The notes under the pieces are model-generated. The model did no database searches. It had not been told where the DNA came from and saw only the letters and a program-made list of their open reading frames with translations. DNA of 64,000 nucleotides from an uncultured Bacteroidales bacterium (lineage in GTDB: Bacteria; Bacteroidota; Bacteroidia; Bacteroidales; UBA932): contig CAKUVA010000004.1 of the NCBI GenBank assembly GCA_934693135.1, forward strand, positions 30,810-94,809. The letters are read 5' to 3'. Made by a program: the position numbers and the translations under genes. Within the stretch, counting starts at the first letter, position 1; each line of letters starts with the position of its first letter. This document shows positions 33,649-41,665 of this stretch, piece by piece.

Positions 33649-35303
33649 GAAAGTATGCTTTGGCAGCGATGATGATATCTGCTGCATTCAGTATGATACC
33701 TGCCATTGCGCAGGAACATAAAGAAAAGGATAAAGGGTTTCTTACAGGTAGTTTTGAAAGTAATTCAAACTATTATGTGAAAGATTCTAAAACTGGTGCA
33801 GAGTACCCTGACGATCATTTCGGCTCCAATAATTATCTTAAACTTGATTACTATAACGGAAAGTTTTCCGCAGGTATTCAAGCTGAAGGGTATCTTCCTG
33901 CTATTGTAGGACATCCTGACAATCTCAATAAAGTTCGTCCTACAAATTTCTATGCCGCATGGACGGATGATAGTTTCTCTATAACGGCAGGGTCTTTCTA
34001 TGAGCAGTTTGGAAGTGGACTTCTTTTTAGAGCATGGGAGGATCGTGCTCTTGGAATAAACAATGCGCTTCTTGGTGCGCGGTTTACCTATCATTATAAA
34101 GACTATTTGAGATTTAAAGCTATATGGGGGCAACCGAGATTTGGTATGGAATATTCTTCCACGCAGGTTAGGGGTGCCGACTTGAGCCTTTCACTCTCTG
34201 ATATGTTTAAATGGGACAATATGTTGCTCTCTATTGAAGGTTCGGCTCTCAGTAAATATGAGAAATTTAAGGAAAGCGAGTCTTTGAATTTGCAGGAGGC
34301 TGGAATTAAACCTGCTGTAAACGGATATTCGTTGAGAGTCAATGCTGAAGCAGCTGGATTCTTCCTCAAGGGTGAGTATGTTGGAAGCGGAAAGAAACAT
34401 TTTGCCAATCCATACTATTCTGCTGGGCTTTCCACTAATAGGTATCTGAAAAAGGATGGTAATGCTCAACTAATAGAAGTTGGCTATAATGGCTATGGTC
34501 TTGGTGTCAATGCATCGTTCAGGCGTCTTGAGTGGATGGAGTCTAAGATTACTTCAGAGTCAGACTTGACATCGAATCTGATGAATTATATGCCTGCCAT
34601 GTGCGCACAATATACATATCTGCTTTCTACAATTCATCCTTATAGTCCAGAAGTAGGTAGGATTATCCAAGGTGGAAATAAACCATTTATAAATAGTGGA
34701 GAGATAGGTGGTCAGTTAGATGTATTCTATAACTTCAGAAAGCATTCTTCTATCGGTGGAAAACGTGGCCTCAAGATACATGGAAATTTCTCTACATATT
34801 ATACAATCGCCGAAGAAGGTACTATCAAGGGTGGCACAATTCTCTATCGCAATGTCAATGTTGATGTTGAGAAGAGATTTACAAGTAAGTTGAAAGGACA
34901 GTTTTTGTATAGTATGCAGCAGTATAATCCTACTTACGGAGTAGGTGATGATCTTGTTACATCTCATGTATTTGTAGCGGATATGCTATATAAGTGGACA
35001 GATGATTTTTCTACGAGACTTGAACTACAATATCTTGCATCTAAGGATGATTCCAAAGACTGGATGGCGGCTCTTCTTGAAGTAAATCTTGCTCCAAAGT
35101 GGAGTGTTTGGGGAAGTGATATGTATAACAGTGGCGATACAGGCACTCATTATTATAATGTTGGTGTAAGTTACACCAAGTCAAGAACTCGTGTATCCCT
35201 TGGGTATGGACGTTATCGTCAAGGCTATCTTTGTTCTGGTGGAGTGTGCCGAATTATGCCAGCTTATACGGGAGCTAATTTTTCCGTGATTACTTCATTC
35301 TGA
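33645..35303 (+). CDS. Outer-membrane beta-barrel protein, DUF6029-like
   Basis: The 552-residue protein has a signal peptide (MIPAIAQ) and a long run of alternating aromatic/polar beta strands ending FSVITSF. It looks like a barrel-forming outer-membrane protein of the Bacteroidetes DUF6029 type (GSFESNSNYYVKDSKTG, FYEQFGSGLLFRAWEDRALGINNA). A motif near the C-terminus, YLCSGGVCRIMPAY, holds two cysteines, which fits with the thioredoxin-like partner overlapping upstream. Function is unknown. The 3' end overlaps the convergent radC gene by 40 bases. Confidence 0.78.
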   Translation: MRKYALAAMMISAAFSMIPAIAQEHKEKDKGFLTGSFESNSNYYVKDSKTGAEYPDDHFGSNNYLKLDYYNGKFSAGIQAEGYLPAIVGHPDNLNKVRPTNFYAAWTDDSFSITAGSFYEQFGSGLLFRAWEDRALGINNALLGARFTYHYKDYLRFKAIWGQPRFGMEYSSTQVRGADLSLSLSDMFKWDNMLLSIEGSALSKYEKFKESESLNLQEAGIKPAVNGYSLRVNAEAAGFFLKGEYVGSGKKHFANPYYSAGLSTNRYLKKDGNAQLIEVGYNGYGLGVNASFRRLEWMESKITSESDLTSNLMNYMPAMCAQYTYLLSTIHPYSPEVGRIIQGGNKPFINSGEIGGQLDVFYNFRKHSSIGGKRGLKIHGNFSTYYTIAEEGTIKGGTILYRNVNVDVEKRFTSKLKGQFLYSMQQYNPTYGVGDDLVTSHVFVADMLYKWTDDFSTRLELQYLASKDDSKDWMAALLEVNLAPKWSVWGSDMYNSGDTGTHYYNVGVSYTKSRTRVSLGYGRYRQGYLCSGGVCRIMPAYTGANFSVITSF

Positions 35304-35980
35304 TAAGTGACATTTTCATCAGCAAAACTATAGAAGCATGTGTCGGCTATAATCACATGATCGATTAGTGAAATGCCGAAAACATCAACAGCTTTTTTTA
35401 GAGTTGCGGTCTGTTTTAGATCTGCTGATCCCGGATATGGATTGCCGGACGGATGGTTATGAACAATGACCAATCCGTCCGCTTTCTTTTCTAATGCTTT
35501 TCTGATTATCATGTTAGAGTCGATAACGGTGGATGTTAGTCCTCCTGTAGTAAGTTTTTCTTTGGAGATTATGAAATTTGATCTATTAAGGAATATTATC
35601 CAGCATTCTTCATGGTCAAGTCCTTTAAGCATAGGTTGCATTAGAGCGTAGATTTGTGACGGAGATGTTATGGAAATTCGTTCAGGAATAGATTTTTCTA
35701 CAGCGAATCTTTTCCCAAGTTCGAAGGCGGCAGCGATTGTTACTGCTTTGTCGAAGCCTATTCCGTTTATTGTTGTCATCCTTTCCGTTGACATGGCAGA
35801 TAGTCCTGTGAGGTTTCCGGCTGAAGCCAAAAGCTCTTGTGCTATTTCCAAGACGTTTTTTTGTTCAGAACCTGTACGTAATAGGATTGCCAATAGTTCG
35901 GCATTACTTAATGCTCCGGCTCCGTTGCTAAGTAGTCTTTCGCGTGGTCTTTCTTTGGCGTTTAATTCTTTAAGCTTCAT
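35264..35980 (-). CDS. radC: RadC/JAB-domain protein
   Basis: The 238-residue protein begins MKLKELNAKERPRERLL and has the helix-hairpin-helix region of RadC (LTGLSAMSTERMTTINGIG). It ends in a JAB/MPN metalloprotease-like domain with HNHPSGNPYPGSADL, the JAMM motif. Despite the old name, the role in DNA repair is not established. I use ATG 35980; eight more codons upstream are open. The last 13 codons lie over the end of the convergent barrel gene. Confidence 0.9.
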   Translation of the reverse strand: MKLKELNAKERPRERLLSNGAGALSNAELLAILLRTGSEQKNVLEIAQELLASAGNLTGLSAMSTERMTTINGIGFDKAVTIAAAFELGKRFAVEKSIPERISITSPSQIYALMQPMLKGLDHEECWIIFLNRSNFIISKEKLTTGGLTSTVIDSNMIIRKALEKKADGLVIVHNHPSGNPYPGSADLKQTATLKKAVDVFGISLIDHVIIADTCFYSFADENVTYQNEVITEKLAPV

Positions 35981-36109
35981 GATTACATGTTTTGTTGCAT
36001 GCAATAGTATGAAGAAAAAAGTTAATAAATCTGTTAAAGTGTCATTTCCACCATTGATTTTTTATGATTATAGAATGCAAATCAACGGGGTTTAATAGTT
36101 ATGTAAATA

Positions 36110-36137
36110 AAAAAGCAGCCTAAATAGACTGCTTTTT
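36110..36137 (-). terminator. Terminator of the tRNA-His gene
   Basis: AAAAAGCAG (36110-36118) pairs perfectly with CTGCTTTTT (36129-36137) around a 10-base loop. It lies three bases past the tRNA 3' end on the minus strand and has a T run on both strands, so it may work in both directions. Confidence 0.82.
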
Positions 36138-36140
36138 GTT

Positions 36141-36217
36141 TGGGGTGAACGGTGGGGCTCGAACCCACGACAACCAGAACCACAATCTGGCGCTCTACCA
36201 ACTGAACTACGCTCACC
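36141..36217 (-). tRNA. tRNA-His (GTG), CCA encoded
   Basis: The minus strand folds as a 77-base tRNA: acceptor GTGAGCG/CGTTCAC preceded by the encoded G-1 opposite C73 (the histidine identity pair), a D arm with AGTTGGTAGA, and anticodon stem CCAGA/TCTGG with loop TTGTGGT. The anticodon is GTG. The T arm is GTGGG-TTCGAGC-CCCAC and the 3' CCA is encoded. Confidence 0.98.
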
Positions 36218-36228
36218 ATATTGGATTG

Positions 36229-36259
36229 CAAATATAGCGACATTTTTTTGTAATACAAA
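36229..36259 (-). promoter_or_regulatory. Promoter of the tRNA-His gene
   Basis: On the minus strand TTTG (complement of 36256-36259), a 19-base spacer and TATATTTG (complement of 36229-36236) match the Bacteroidetes consensus fully. The start would lie a few bases before the tRNA 5' end. This also accounts for much of the 391-base gene-free stretch between radC and the carboxyltransferase; the remainder is AT-rich. Confidence 0.72.
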
Positions 36260-36322
36260 TTTTTCTTTATAAAAAATCGGATTTTTTGAGCTTGTGTGTT
36301 AGGTTGAACTATTTTCTTTCAA

Positions 36323-36351
36323 TTATAACTATCTTTGCATGATAGTTATAA
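36323..36351 (+). promoter_or_regulatory. Promoter with overlapping 11-base inverted repeat before the carboxyltransferase gene
   Basis: TTATAACTATC (36323-36333) and GATAGTTATAA (36341-36351) are perfect inverted repeats with a 7-base spacer. The -7 box TATCTTTG (36330-36337) is embedded in it, and the predicted start site falls in the right arm. This is the position of an operator. Because the predicted RNA starts inside the right arm, an RNA hairpin is not expected. Confidence 0.55.
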
Positions 36352-36371
36352 CTTTAATGCGTATATACAAA

Positions 36372-38180
36372 ATGGCAAGAGAAATAAAATTTTCTCTGGT
36401 ATACAGGGATATGTGGCAGTCTTCGGGAAAATATGTCCCGAGAGTGGACCAATTGGTAGAAGTAGCCCCTGCTATTATTGACATGGGATGTTTTGACCGC
36501 GTCGAGACCAATGGAGGAGCTTTTGAGCAAGTAAACCTACTATTCGGAGAAAATCCTAATGTGGCCGTAAGAAAATGGACGGCACCATTCCACAAGGCTG
36601 GAATTCAGACACACATGTTGGAACGTGGACTTAACGGTTTGAGGATGAACCCTGTTCCAGCAGATGTAAGGGAACTTATGTTCAAGGTGAAAAAAGCACA
36701 GGGAACAGATATAGCGAGGTCATTCTGCGGCCTGAATGACCATAGGAACTTGAGACTTTCTGTGGAATTTGCAAAAAAAGCTGGGATGATATCACAGGTT
36801 GCGCTTTCCATCACAAACTCTCCCGTTCATACTGTTGAGTACTACATGGGTGTGGTAGACAAGGTAGTAGAATATGGCTGTGATGAGATTTGTCTGAAGG
36901 ACATGGCGGGTGTAGGTAGACCAACTTTTCTTGCTGAACTTACCAAGTGCATAAAGAAGAAATATCCTCATATTCTTGTTCAATATCATGGACATACTGG
37001 CCCTGGCTTTTCTCCAGCTTCCATGCTTGAGGTGGCTCGTGCTGGAGCAGATTATCTGGATGTAGCTGTAGAACCGCTCTCATGGGGAAAGATTCATCCA
37101 GATGTGATTACCATCAGAGAGATGATGCGTGCGGATGGATTTCTCGTAAAGGATCTCAATATGGATGCCTATATGGAGGTCCGTCGTCTGACGCAAAAGT
37201 TCATTGATGATTTTTTGGGATATTGGATCAATCCTGCCAACAAATTGATGTCCTCTCTTTTGGTGGGGTGTGGCCTTCCTGGAGGAATGATGGGGTCAAT
37301 GATGGCCGATCTCAAAGGTTTCCAGACCGCTATAAATGCTTCGGAACGCGCTCATGGGCGTCCTGAGATAAGTCTTGACACATTGATGGTTAAGCTATTC
37401 GAAGAAGTGCAGTATGTATGGCCACGACTCGGCTATCCTCCACTTGTTACACCGTTCAGCCAGTATGTAAAGAACACCTCTCTCATGAACTTGCTTAATG
37501 TTATAAACGGGAAACCGAGGTGGACAACCATTGACAAAGATACTTGGAACATGATTCTTGGTAGAATGGGACAGTTACCAGGACAGCTTGCTCCGGAGAT
37601 AATCGATCTTGCGAAAGAAAAGGGCATGGAGTTCTATACGGGTAATCCTCAGGACATGTATCCTGACGAGTTGCCGAAGTTCCGCCAGATGATGAAAGAT
37701 GAAGGTTGGGATGAAGGTCAGGATCAAGAGGAACTTTTCGAATTTGCTATGCACGAGAGGCAATATCGTGATTATAAGAGTGGCGTTGCTAAGCAGAGAT
37801 TCAATGCGGAGCTCAATGATTTGAAGACTAAAGCTGGTGCTCCTATCAATGTGGTTCGTCCAGTTGTCGAGATGCCTAAGTTCGATGTGGACGAATATGC
37901 ACGGAAATATCCTCATGCTGTACCTGTTCAGGTTCCTGCGAAAGGTCAACTAATGTGGCAGCTTGATGTGGATGATGCTTCAAGCTCTCCGATTGCAGGT
38001 ACGGAAGTAAAAGCAGGAAAAGCCATTGGCTTCGTTCAGACGTACTATGGAATGGAAGAAATCATTCCGGCAGTAGATGGAAGAGTAGTTGCTGTTACCG
38101 GAGCTCAAGGAAGTAAAGTGGTAAAGGGCGAGATTGTAGCTTTTGTAGAGGGCTCGGCTGACGCTTCTGTTAAGGAATAG
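36372..38180 (+). CDS. Biotin-dependent carboxyltransferase (oxaloacetate decarboxylase alpha / pyruvate carboxylase B-like) with a degenerate biotinyl domain
   Basis: I start at ATG 36372 (MAREIKFSLVYRD). The 602-residue protein has an HMGL-like TIM barrel with the carboxyltransferase residues Asp13 (YRD), LNDHRNL, the carbamylated-type Lys176 in CLKDMAG and metal His206/His208 in QYHGHTG. A PYC_OADA middle domain follows. The last ~80 residues look like a biotinyl/lipoyl domain (PIAGTEVKAGKAIGFVQ...VDGRVVAV), but the AMKM motif is replaced by YYGM (558-561), so the biotin lysine is a glycine. The enzyme would move CO2 between oxaloacetate/pyruvate and biotin held on another protein. No biotin carrier is encoded nearby. 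Confidence 0.87.
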   Translation: MAREIKFSLVYRDMWQSSGKYVPRVDQLVEVAPAIIDMGCFDRVETNGGAFEQVNLLFGENPNVAVRKWTAPFHKAGIQTHMLERGLNGLRMNPVPADVRELMFKVKKAQGTDIARSFCGLNDHRNLRLSVEFAKKAGMISQVALSITNSPVHTVEYYMGVVDKVVEYGCDEICLKDMAGVGRPTFLAELTKCIKKKYPHILVQYHGHTGPGFSPASMLEVARAGADYLDVAVEPLSWGKIHPDVITIREMMRADGFLVKDLNMDAYMEVRRLTQKFIDDFLGYWINPANKLMSSLLVGCGLPGGMMGSMMADLKGFQTAINASERAHGRPEISLDTLMVKLFEEVQYVWPRLGYPPLVTPFSQYVKNTSLMNLLNVINGKPRWTTIDKDTWNMILGRMGQLPGQLAPEIIDLAKEKGMEFYTGNPQDMYPDELPKFRQMMKDEGWDEGQDQEELFEFAMHERQYRDYKSGVAKQRFNAELNDLKTKAGAPINVVRPVVEMPKFDVDEYARKYPHAVPVQVPAKGQLMWQLDVDDASSSPIAGTEVKAGKAIGFVQTYYGMEEIIPAVDGRVVAVTGAQGSKVVKGEIVAFVEGSADASVKE

Positions 38181-38863
38181 TATATGGAATGTTCTTCGGT
38201 CTCCGGGTATAGATAATATCCGTCAGACCGATGCCATTTCCAAGATAATTTTATAGTCACATTTTCGGAGGGAATAATTTCCTGGATCGGGAATGTGGCT
38301 AATTTATTTATAACTTTTAGTGGTGAGTTCCCGCTATCTTTGTAAAAGCCTTCACCTTTTGAGTTGTGTACGAGAATGAATGCCACTGTGTCTTTGCTCT
38401 CTATGTGGTCATCCAACACAAGAGCAGTTTCTTGCATGGTTTCAGAATTCGTCTTTACAATCCATGAGCAATGCATGTTAAGGTAACCACCGGAAATCCA
38501 TGCTTGTGATACAGATATGGCATCGTCCCATACTGAGAGATCTGTTTTTGAGGCTTTTAATGGCACACTACATTCCGGAATAGAAATGTTTTCAAGTTTT
38601 GCAGCATATTCTTTTGAGCCTTCATCTATGCATCCTATGACTGAAAGTGAAGAGTAGACGCGAGTTCCGAAGTCTAAATTTATCTCACTATTTATAATAG
38701 TGTAAGTCAATCCATTGTCTGTAGTAATTTGATTTTCTCCAGAAATGAATCCCATCGAACTATCTTTGAAAAGAATAGGGTTATCTTTGTTACATGATGT
38801 GAGGCCGACAATCATTACTGTTGTCAGAATTGTGGTTAGAATGAGTATTCGTATTATCCTCAT
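38105..38863 (-). CDS. NigD-like lipoprotein
   Basis: The 252-residue protein has a lipoprotein signal (VGLTSC). An OB-like N-terminal part is followed by a beta-rich part containing DAISVSQAWISGGYLNMHCSW, which resembles the NigD-like family of Bacteroidetes lipoproteins. Function is unknown; NigD is named after a bacteriocin-linked gene. It lies 11 bases after the Fur-family gene on the same strand, so it is probably co-transcribed and under the same control. Its last 25 codons overlap the end of the convergent carboxyltransferase gene. Confidence 0.7.
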   Translation of the reverse strand: MRIIRILILTTILTTVMIVGLTSCNKDNPILFKDSSMGFISGENQITTDNGLTYTIINSEINLDFGTRVYSSLSVIGCIDEGSKEYAAKLENISIPECSVPLKASKTDLSVWDDAISVSQAWISGGYLNMHCSWIVKTNSETMQETALVLDDHIESKDTVAFILVHNSKGEGFYKDSGNSPLKVINKLATFPIQEIIPSENVTIKLSWKWHRSDGYYLYPETEEHSIYYSLTEASAEPSTKATISPFTTLLP

Positions 38864-38874
38864 AATGGTATAGT

Positions 38875-39345
38875 CTAATGCTTCATACCTGCTGTTGCGC
38901 GTGCTGTCTTGCTTGGTCTACAAACTATCTGAATGTCAATATTTTCTATTTTATATCCTCTGAATTTCTTTTTTCCTAATTTTGAGTGGACTAACTCTAC
39001 CAGCTCATCGTCAATGACATCTCTGTAGGTGTTGTTCTCGCTATCGTATAGATGAATGTGTTTAAAAGTGTTCACATCGAAGAACATCTTGTTCGTAGAA
39101 CTCATTCTATGCTGATATACACCCAAAAGTGCAAGTTGGGACAAGATATTATAAACGGAAGCCACTGTGACATTGGTGGTTCCATCTTTAATTATTTCCT
39201 CCGCGACCATATCTGCGGATGCGTGCCCCAGAGAAAGCATTGCCTTATGTACTGCGAGACGCTGTTGTGTAGCTTTCAGCCCATGTTTTTTCAACAGAAT
39301 CTGGAATTCTTCTAAAGTGGGGGCTTTGTGGGCTTGTTTAGTCAT
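38875..39345 (-). CDS. Fur/PerR-family metal- or peroxide-responsive repressor
   Basis: The 156-residue protein has the Fur winged-helix (GLKATQQRLAVHKAML, VTVASVYNILSQLALLGVY) and the regulatory-site region FFDVNTFKHIHLYDSENN, with the HxH ligands kept. The usual CxxC structural zinc pair after HxHL is absent (YDSEN instead), and only one Cys is left near the C-terminus. It therefore belongs to a zinc-knuckle-free subgroup. It is divergent from trxB and sits on a perfect 7-1-7 palindrome, which suggests redox or peroxide control of thioredoxin reductase and of itself. Confidence 0.88.
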   Translation of the reverse strand: MTKQAHKAPTLEEFQILLKKHGLKATQQRLAVHKAMLSLGHASADMVAEEIIKDGTTNVTVASVYNILSQLALLGVYQHRMSSTNKMFFDVNTFKHIHLYDSENNTYRDVIDDELVELVHSKLGKKKFRGYKIENIDIQIVCRPSKTARATAGMKH

Positions 39346-39353
39346 TTGATACC

Positions 39354-39368
39354 TATTTGTTACAAATA
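39354..39368. promoter_or_regulatory. 7-1-7 Fur/PerR-type box
   Basis: TATTTGTTACAAATA is a perfect 7-1-7 inverted repeat around a central T, the geometry of Fur-family operators. It lies 9 bases upstream of the Fur-family start codon and overlaps a minus-strand -7 box TATATTTG (complement of 39363-39370), so binding would block that promoter. Confidence 0.62.
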
Positions 39369-39394
39369 TAATCTTTTTTCGGTGAAATAAACAT

Positions 39395-39402
39395 TATATT
39401 TG
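39395..39402 (+). promoter_or_regulatory. -7 box of the trxB-bamD-rpb6-recN transcript
   Basis: TATATTTG is an exact -7 match, giving a leader of about 20 bases before the trxB ATG. The Fur-type box is 26 bases upstream, near the -33 zone, so this promoter could be controlled from it. Confidence 0.5.
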
Positions 39403-39427
39403 CACTTAATTTAGAATAGTATTGCAA

Positions 39428-40357
39428 ATGGAAAAAGTACGATGCCTTATTGTTGGATCAGGCCCTGCAGGCTATACAGCTGCTATATATACTGGTAGAG
39501 CCGGTATACAGACTGTCCTATATGAGGGGATGGAACCTGGTGGGCAGCTTACCACTACCACCATGGTGGAAAACTATCCTGGATTCGAAAATGGTGTGGA
39601 TGCAAATATGCTTATGGCATCCATGAAGTCTCAGGCCGCTCGTTTTGGTGCCGAGGTTCGTTCTGGTAGAATTGCTTCAGCAGATCTTTCTTCTCGTCCG
39701 TTTCGTCTTACAGATGGTTCTGGAAGAGAGTTGGAAGCAGAGACATTGATTATAGCCACAGGTGCGACGGCTAAATATCTTGGTCTTCCTTCGGAACAGA
39801 AATTTAAGGGGCTTGGTGTTTCGGCATGCGCTACATGTGATGGGTTTTTCTATAGAAAGAAAGACGTGGCTGTCGTTGGTGGTGGAGATACAGCATGTGA
39901 AGAGGCGACTTACCTCGCAAATCTTTGCAATAAGGTATATATGATAGTTAGAAGAGATGTGTTCAGGGCTTCTAAGGCTATGCAAGAAAAGGTTAAGAAT
40001 ACGCCTAATATCGAGATCTTGTGGAATTGCAATACTCAAGAGATTCTTGGAGATGATTCAGGAGTTACCGGTGCAAGGCTTATTAGAAAAGATGGTAAGG
40101 TTTTTGATATTAAAATTGACGGATTTTTTCTCGGGATAGGCCATCATCCGAATTCGGATCTTTTTAAGGAGTGGATTGCGACAGATGAAAATGGTTATAT
40201 CATTACGGATGGAAAAACATCTGCGACTTCCGTCGAGGGTGTGTTCTCTGCCGGTGATGTGCAAGATCCACTTTATAGACAGGCTATTACGGCTGCAGCC
40301 TCAGGATGTCGTGCTGCGTTGGACGTGGAAAAGTTCCTGAATACACATATTATTTAG
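39428..40357 (+). CDS. trxB: Thioredoxin reductase
   Basis: TrxB passes electrons from NADPH through FAD to thioredoxin in the cytoplasm. The 309-residue protein has an N-terminal FAD site (LIVGSGPAGYTAAIY), the redox pair Cys134-Ala-Thr-Cys137 (SACATCDGFFY), an NADPH site (VAVVGGGDTACEEA) and GVFSAGDVQDPLYRQ. I use ATG 39428 rather than the TTG six bases upstream. It leads a tight gene set with bamD, rpb6 and recN. Confidence 0.95.
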   Translation: MEKVRCLIVGSGPAGYTAAIYTGRAGIQTVLYEGMEPGGQLTTTTMVENYPGFENGVDANMLMASMKSQAARFGAEVRSGRIASADLSSRPFRLTDGSGRELEAETLIIATGATAKYLGLPSEQKFKGLGVSACATCDGFFYRKKDVAVVGGGDTACEEATYLANLCNKVYMIVRRDVFRASKAMQEKVKNTPNIEILWNCNTQEILGDDSGVTGARLIRKDGKVFDIKIDGFFLGIGHHPNSDLFKEWIATDENGYIITDGKTSATSVEGVFSAGDVQDPLYRQAITAAASGCRAALDVEKFLNTHII

Positions 40358-40361
40358 AAAA

Positions 40362-41261
40362 ATGAATCATCTTAGAACCGCAATTTGGGGTGTTGTCGCG
40401 ATGATGGCAGCAGTCTCATGCAAATCACAGTATGACACGTTGTTGTCCAGCAATGATGTGGACGCGAAATATAAAGCTGCATTCGAACTTTTCAATAGAG
40501 GTAAATACCAGAAAGCTGCATCTTTATTTGAGTCAATGTCAGTGCTTACTGATGGAACAGAACGGGACGATACAGTGCAATACTACTGGGGACTCAGCAA
40601 TTATAAGTTCAAGGACTATATAACGGCGGAAACCAACTTTTCTAAATTTATCAATAATTTTCCTCGTAGTCCATTTGCGGAAGAGGCCAGGTTTCTAAGA
40701 ATCGACTGCTTGTATAAATCCACTTATAGATATGAGTTGGACCAGAATCCAACGAGGGTGGCCATAAATGCCATAAGTGAGTATGAAAAGGATTATGGGT
40801 ACAACGAGCATAAAGATCAGTGCGACGCGATGCTCAAAGAACTTAACCACAGACTTGATAAGAAAGCATTTGAAGCAGCGCGTTTGTACTACAATATGGA
40901 AGACTATAAAGCTGCAAGAGTTGCGTTTAGAAATATTTTAAAGGATAATGCTGACAATATTTATCGCGAAGATATATTATACTATATAGCTAAGTCTTCG
41001 TACAAGTATGCGCAGCTCAGCGTTGTTTCTAAGCAGAAGGAACGTTATCTTACATTTGTTGATGACTATCTTAACTTTATCGGCGAAATTCAAGAGTCTC
41101 AGTATACTCGCGAACTCAAGGCTTTGTATGCAAGGGCTCAGAAAGCACTTGGAAAATATGCTGGTGTCGATGAGGAGATTAATGTGAAAGAAAAAGATTT
41201 CGCTAAGCAGAGAAAAGTTGACGCTAAAGCAAGTAGTCAGGAAACAAAAGAAAAAAAATGA
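40362..41261 (+). CDS. bamD: Outer-membrane assembly lipoprotein BamD
   Basis: BamD is the essential TPR lipoprotein of the Bam complex that inserts beta-barrels in the outer membrane. The 299-residue protein has a lipobox (AAVSCKSQ) and tandem TPR-like helices (YKAAFELFNRGKYQKAASLFE, TNFSKFINNFPRSPFAEEARFLRIDCLYKS). It is four bases after trxB. Its partner BamA is encoded about 9 kb downstream (49339-51933). Confidence 0.92.
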   Translation: MNHLRTAIWGVVAMMAAVSCKSQYDTLLSSNDVDAKYKAAFELFNRGKYQKAASLFESMSVLTDGTERDDTVQYYWGLSNYKFKDYITAETNFSKFINNFPRSPFAEEARFLRIDCLYKSTYRYELDQNPTRVAINAISEYEKDYGYNEHKDQCDAMLKELNHRLDKKAFEAARLYYNMEDYKAARVAFRNILKDNADNIYREDILYYIAKSSYKYAQLSVVSKQKERYLTFVDDYLNFIGEIQESQYTRELKALYARAQKALGKYAGVDEEINVKEKDFAKQRKVDAKASSQETKEKK

Positions 41262-41317
41262 AACCATGCCTGTATGGCATTCGTACTTATAATAAAAGAC
41301 GAATTATTGTAAAAACT

Positions 41318-41656
41318 ATGGACAAGAAAAACGTACCTCAGAACACTATTACGAGAGACATTAAATATCTCGCTGCTCCTACGGGCAATATTTATGAAAC
41401 AGTCGTGATTCTTTACAAGAGGGCAAATCAGATTGCGCTTGCAGAGAAAAAGGAATTGAACAAGAAACTTGAGGATTTCAAGAACGATCGTGACTCGATG
41501 GATGAAGTTTTCGAGAATAGAGAGCAGATCGAGATTTCGAAATATTATGAGAGACAACCTAAGCCTGTACTGGTAGCTATCTCGGAATTTGAGAATGACG
41601 AGCTTACTTACAGAACGGCCAAGCATGACGGAGAGAATAATTCTGATGAGGCATAG
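41318..41656 (+). CDS. rpoZ: RNA polymerase Rpb6/omega subunit, Bacteroidetes type
   Basis: The 112-residue protein starts MDKKNVPQNTITRDIKYL and contains TGNIYETVVILYKRANQIA and EVFENREQIEISKYYERQPKP, the conserved blocks of the Bacteroidetes Rpb6/omega family. It helps assemble RNA polymerase. The frame is open 20 codons further up and there overlaps bamD by four bases (ATGA), but family members begin at the site I use. Confidence 0.88.
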   Translation: MDKKNVPQNTITRDIKYLAAPTGNIYETVVILYKRANQIALAEKKELNKKLEDFKNDRDSMDEVFENREQIEISKYYERQPKPVLVAISEFENDELTYRTAKHDGENNSDEA

Positions 41657-41665
41657 CCTTTCCTG

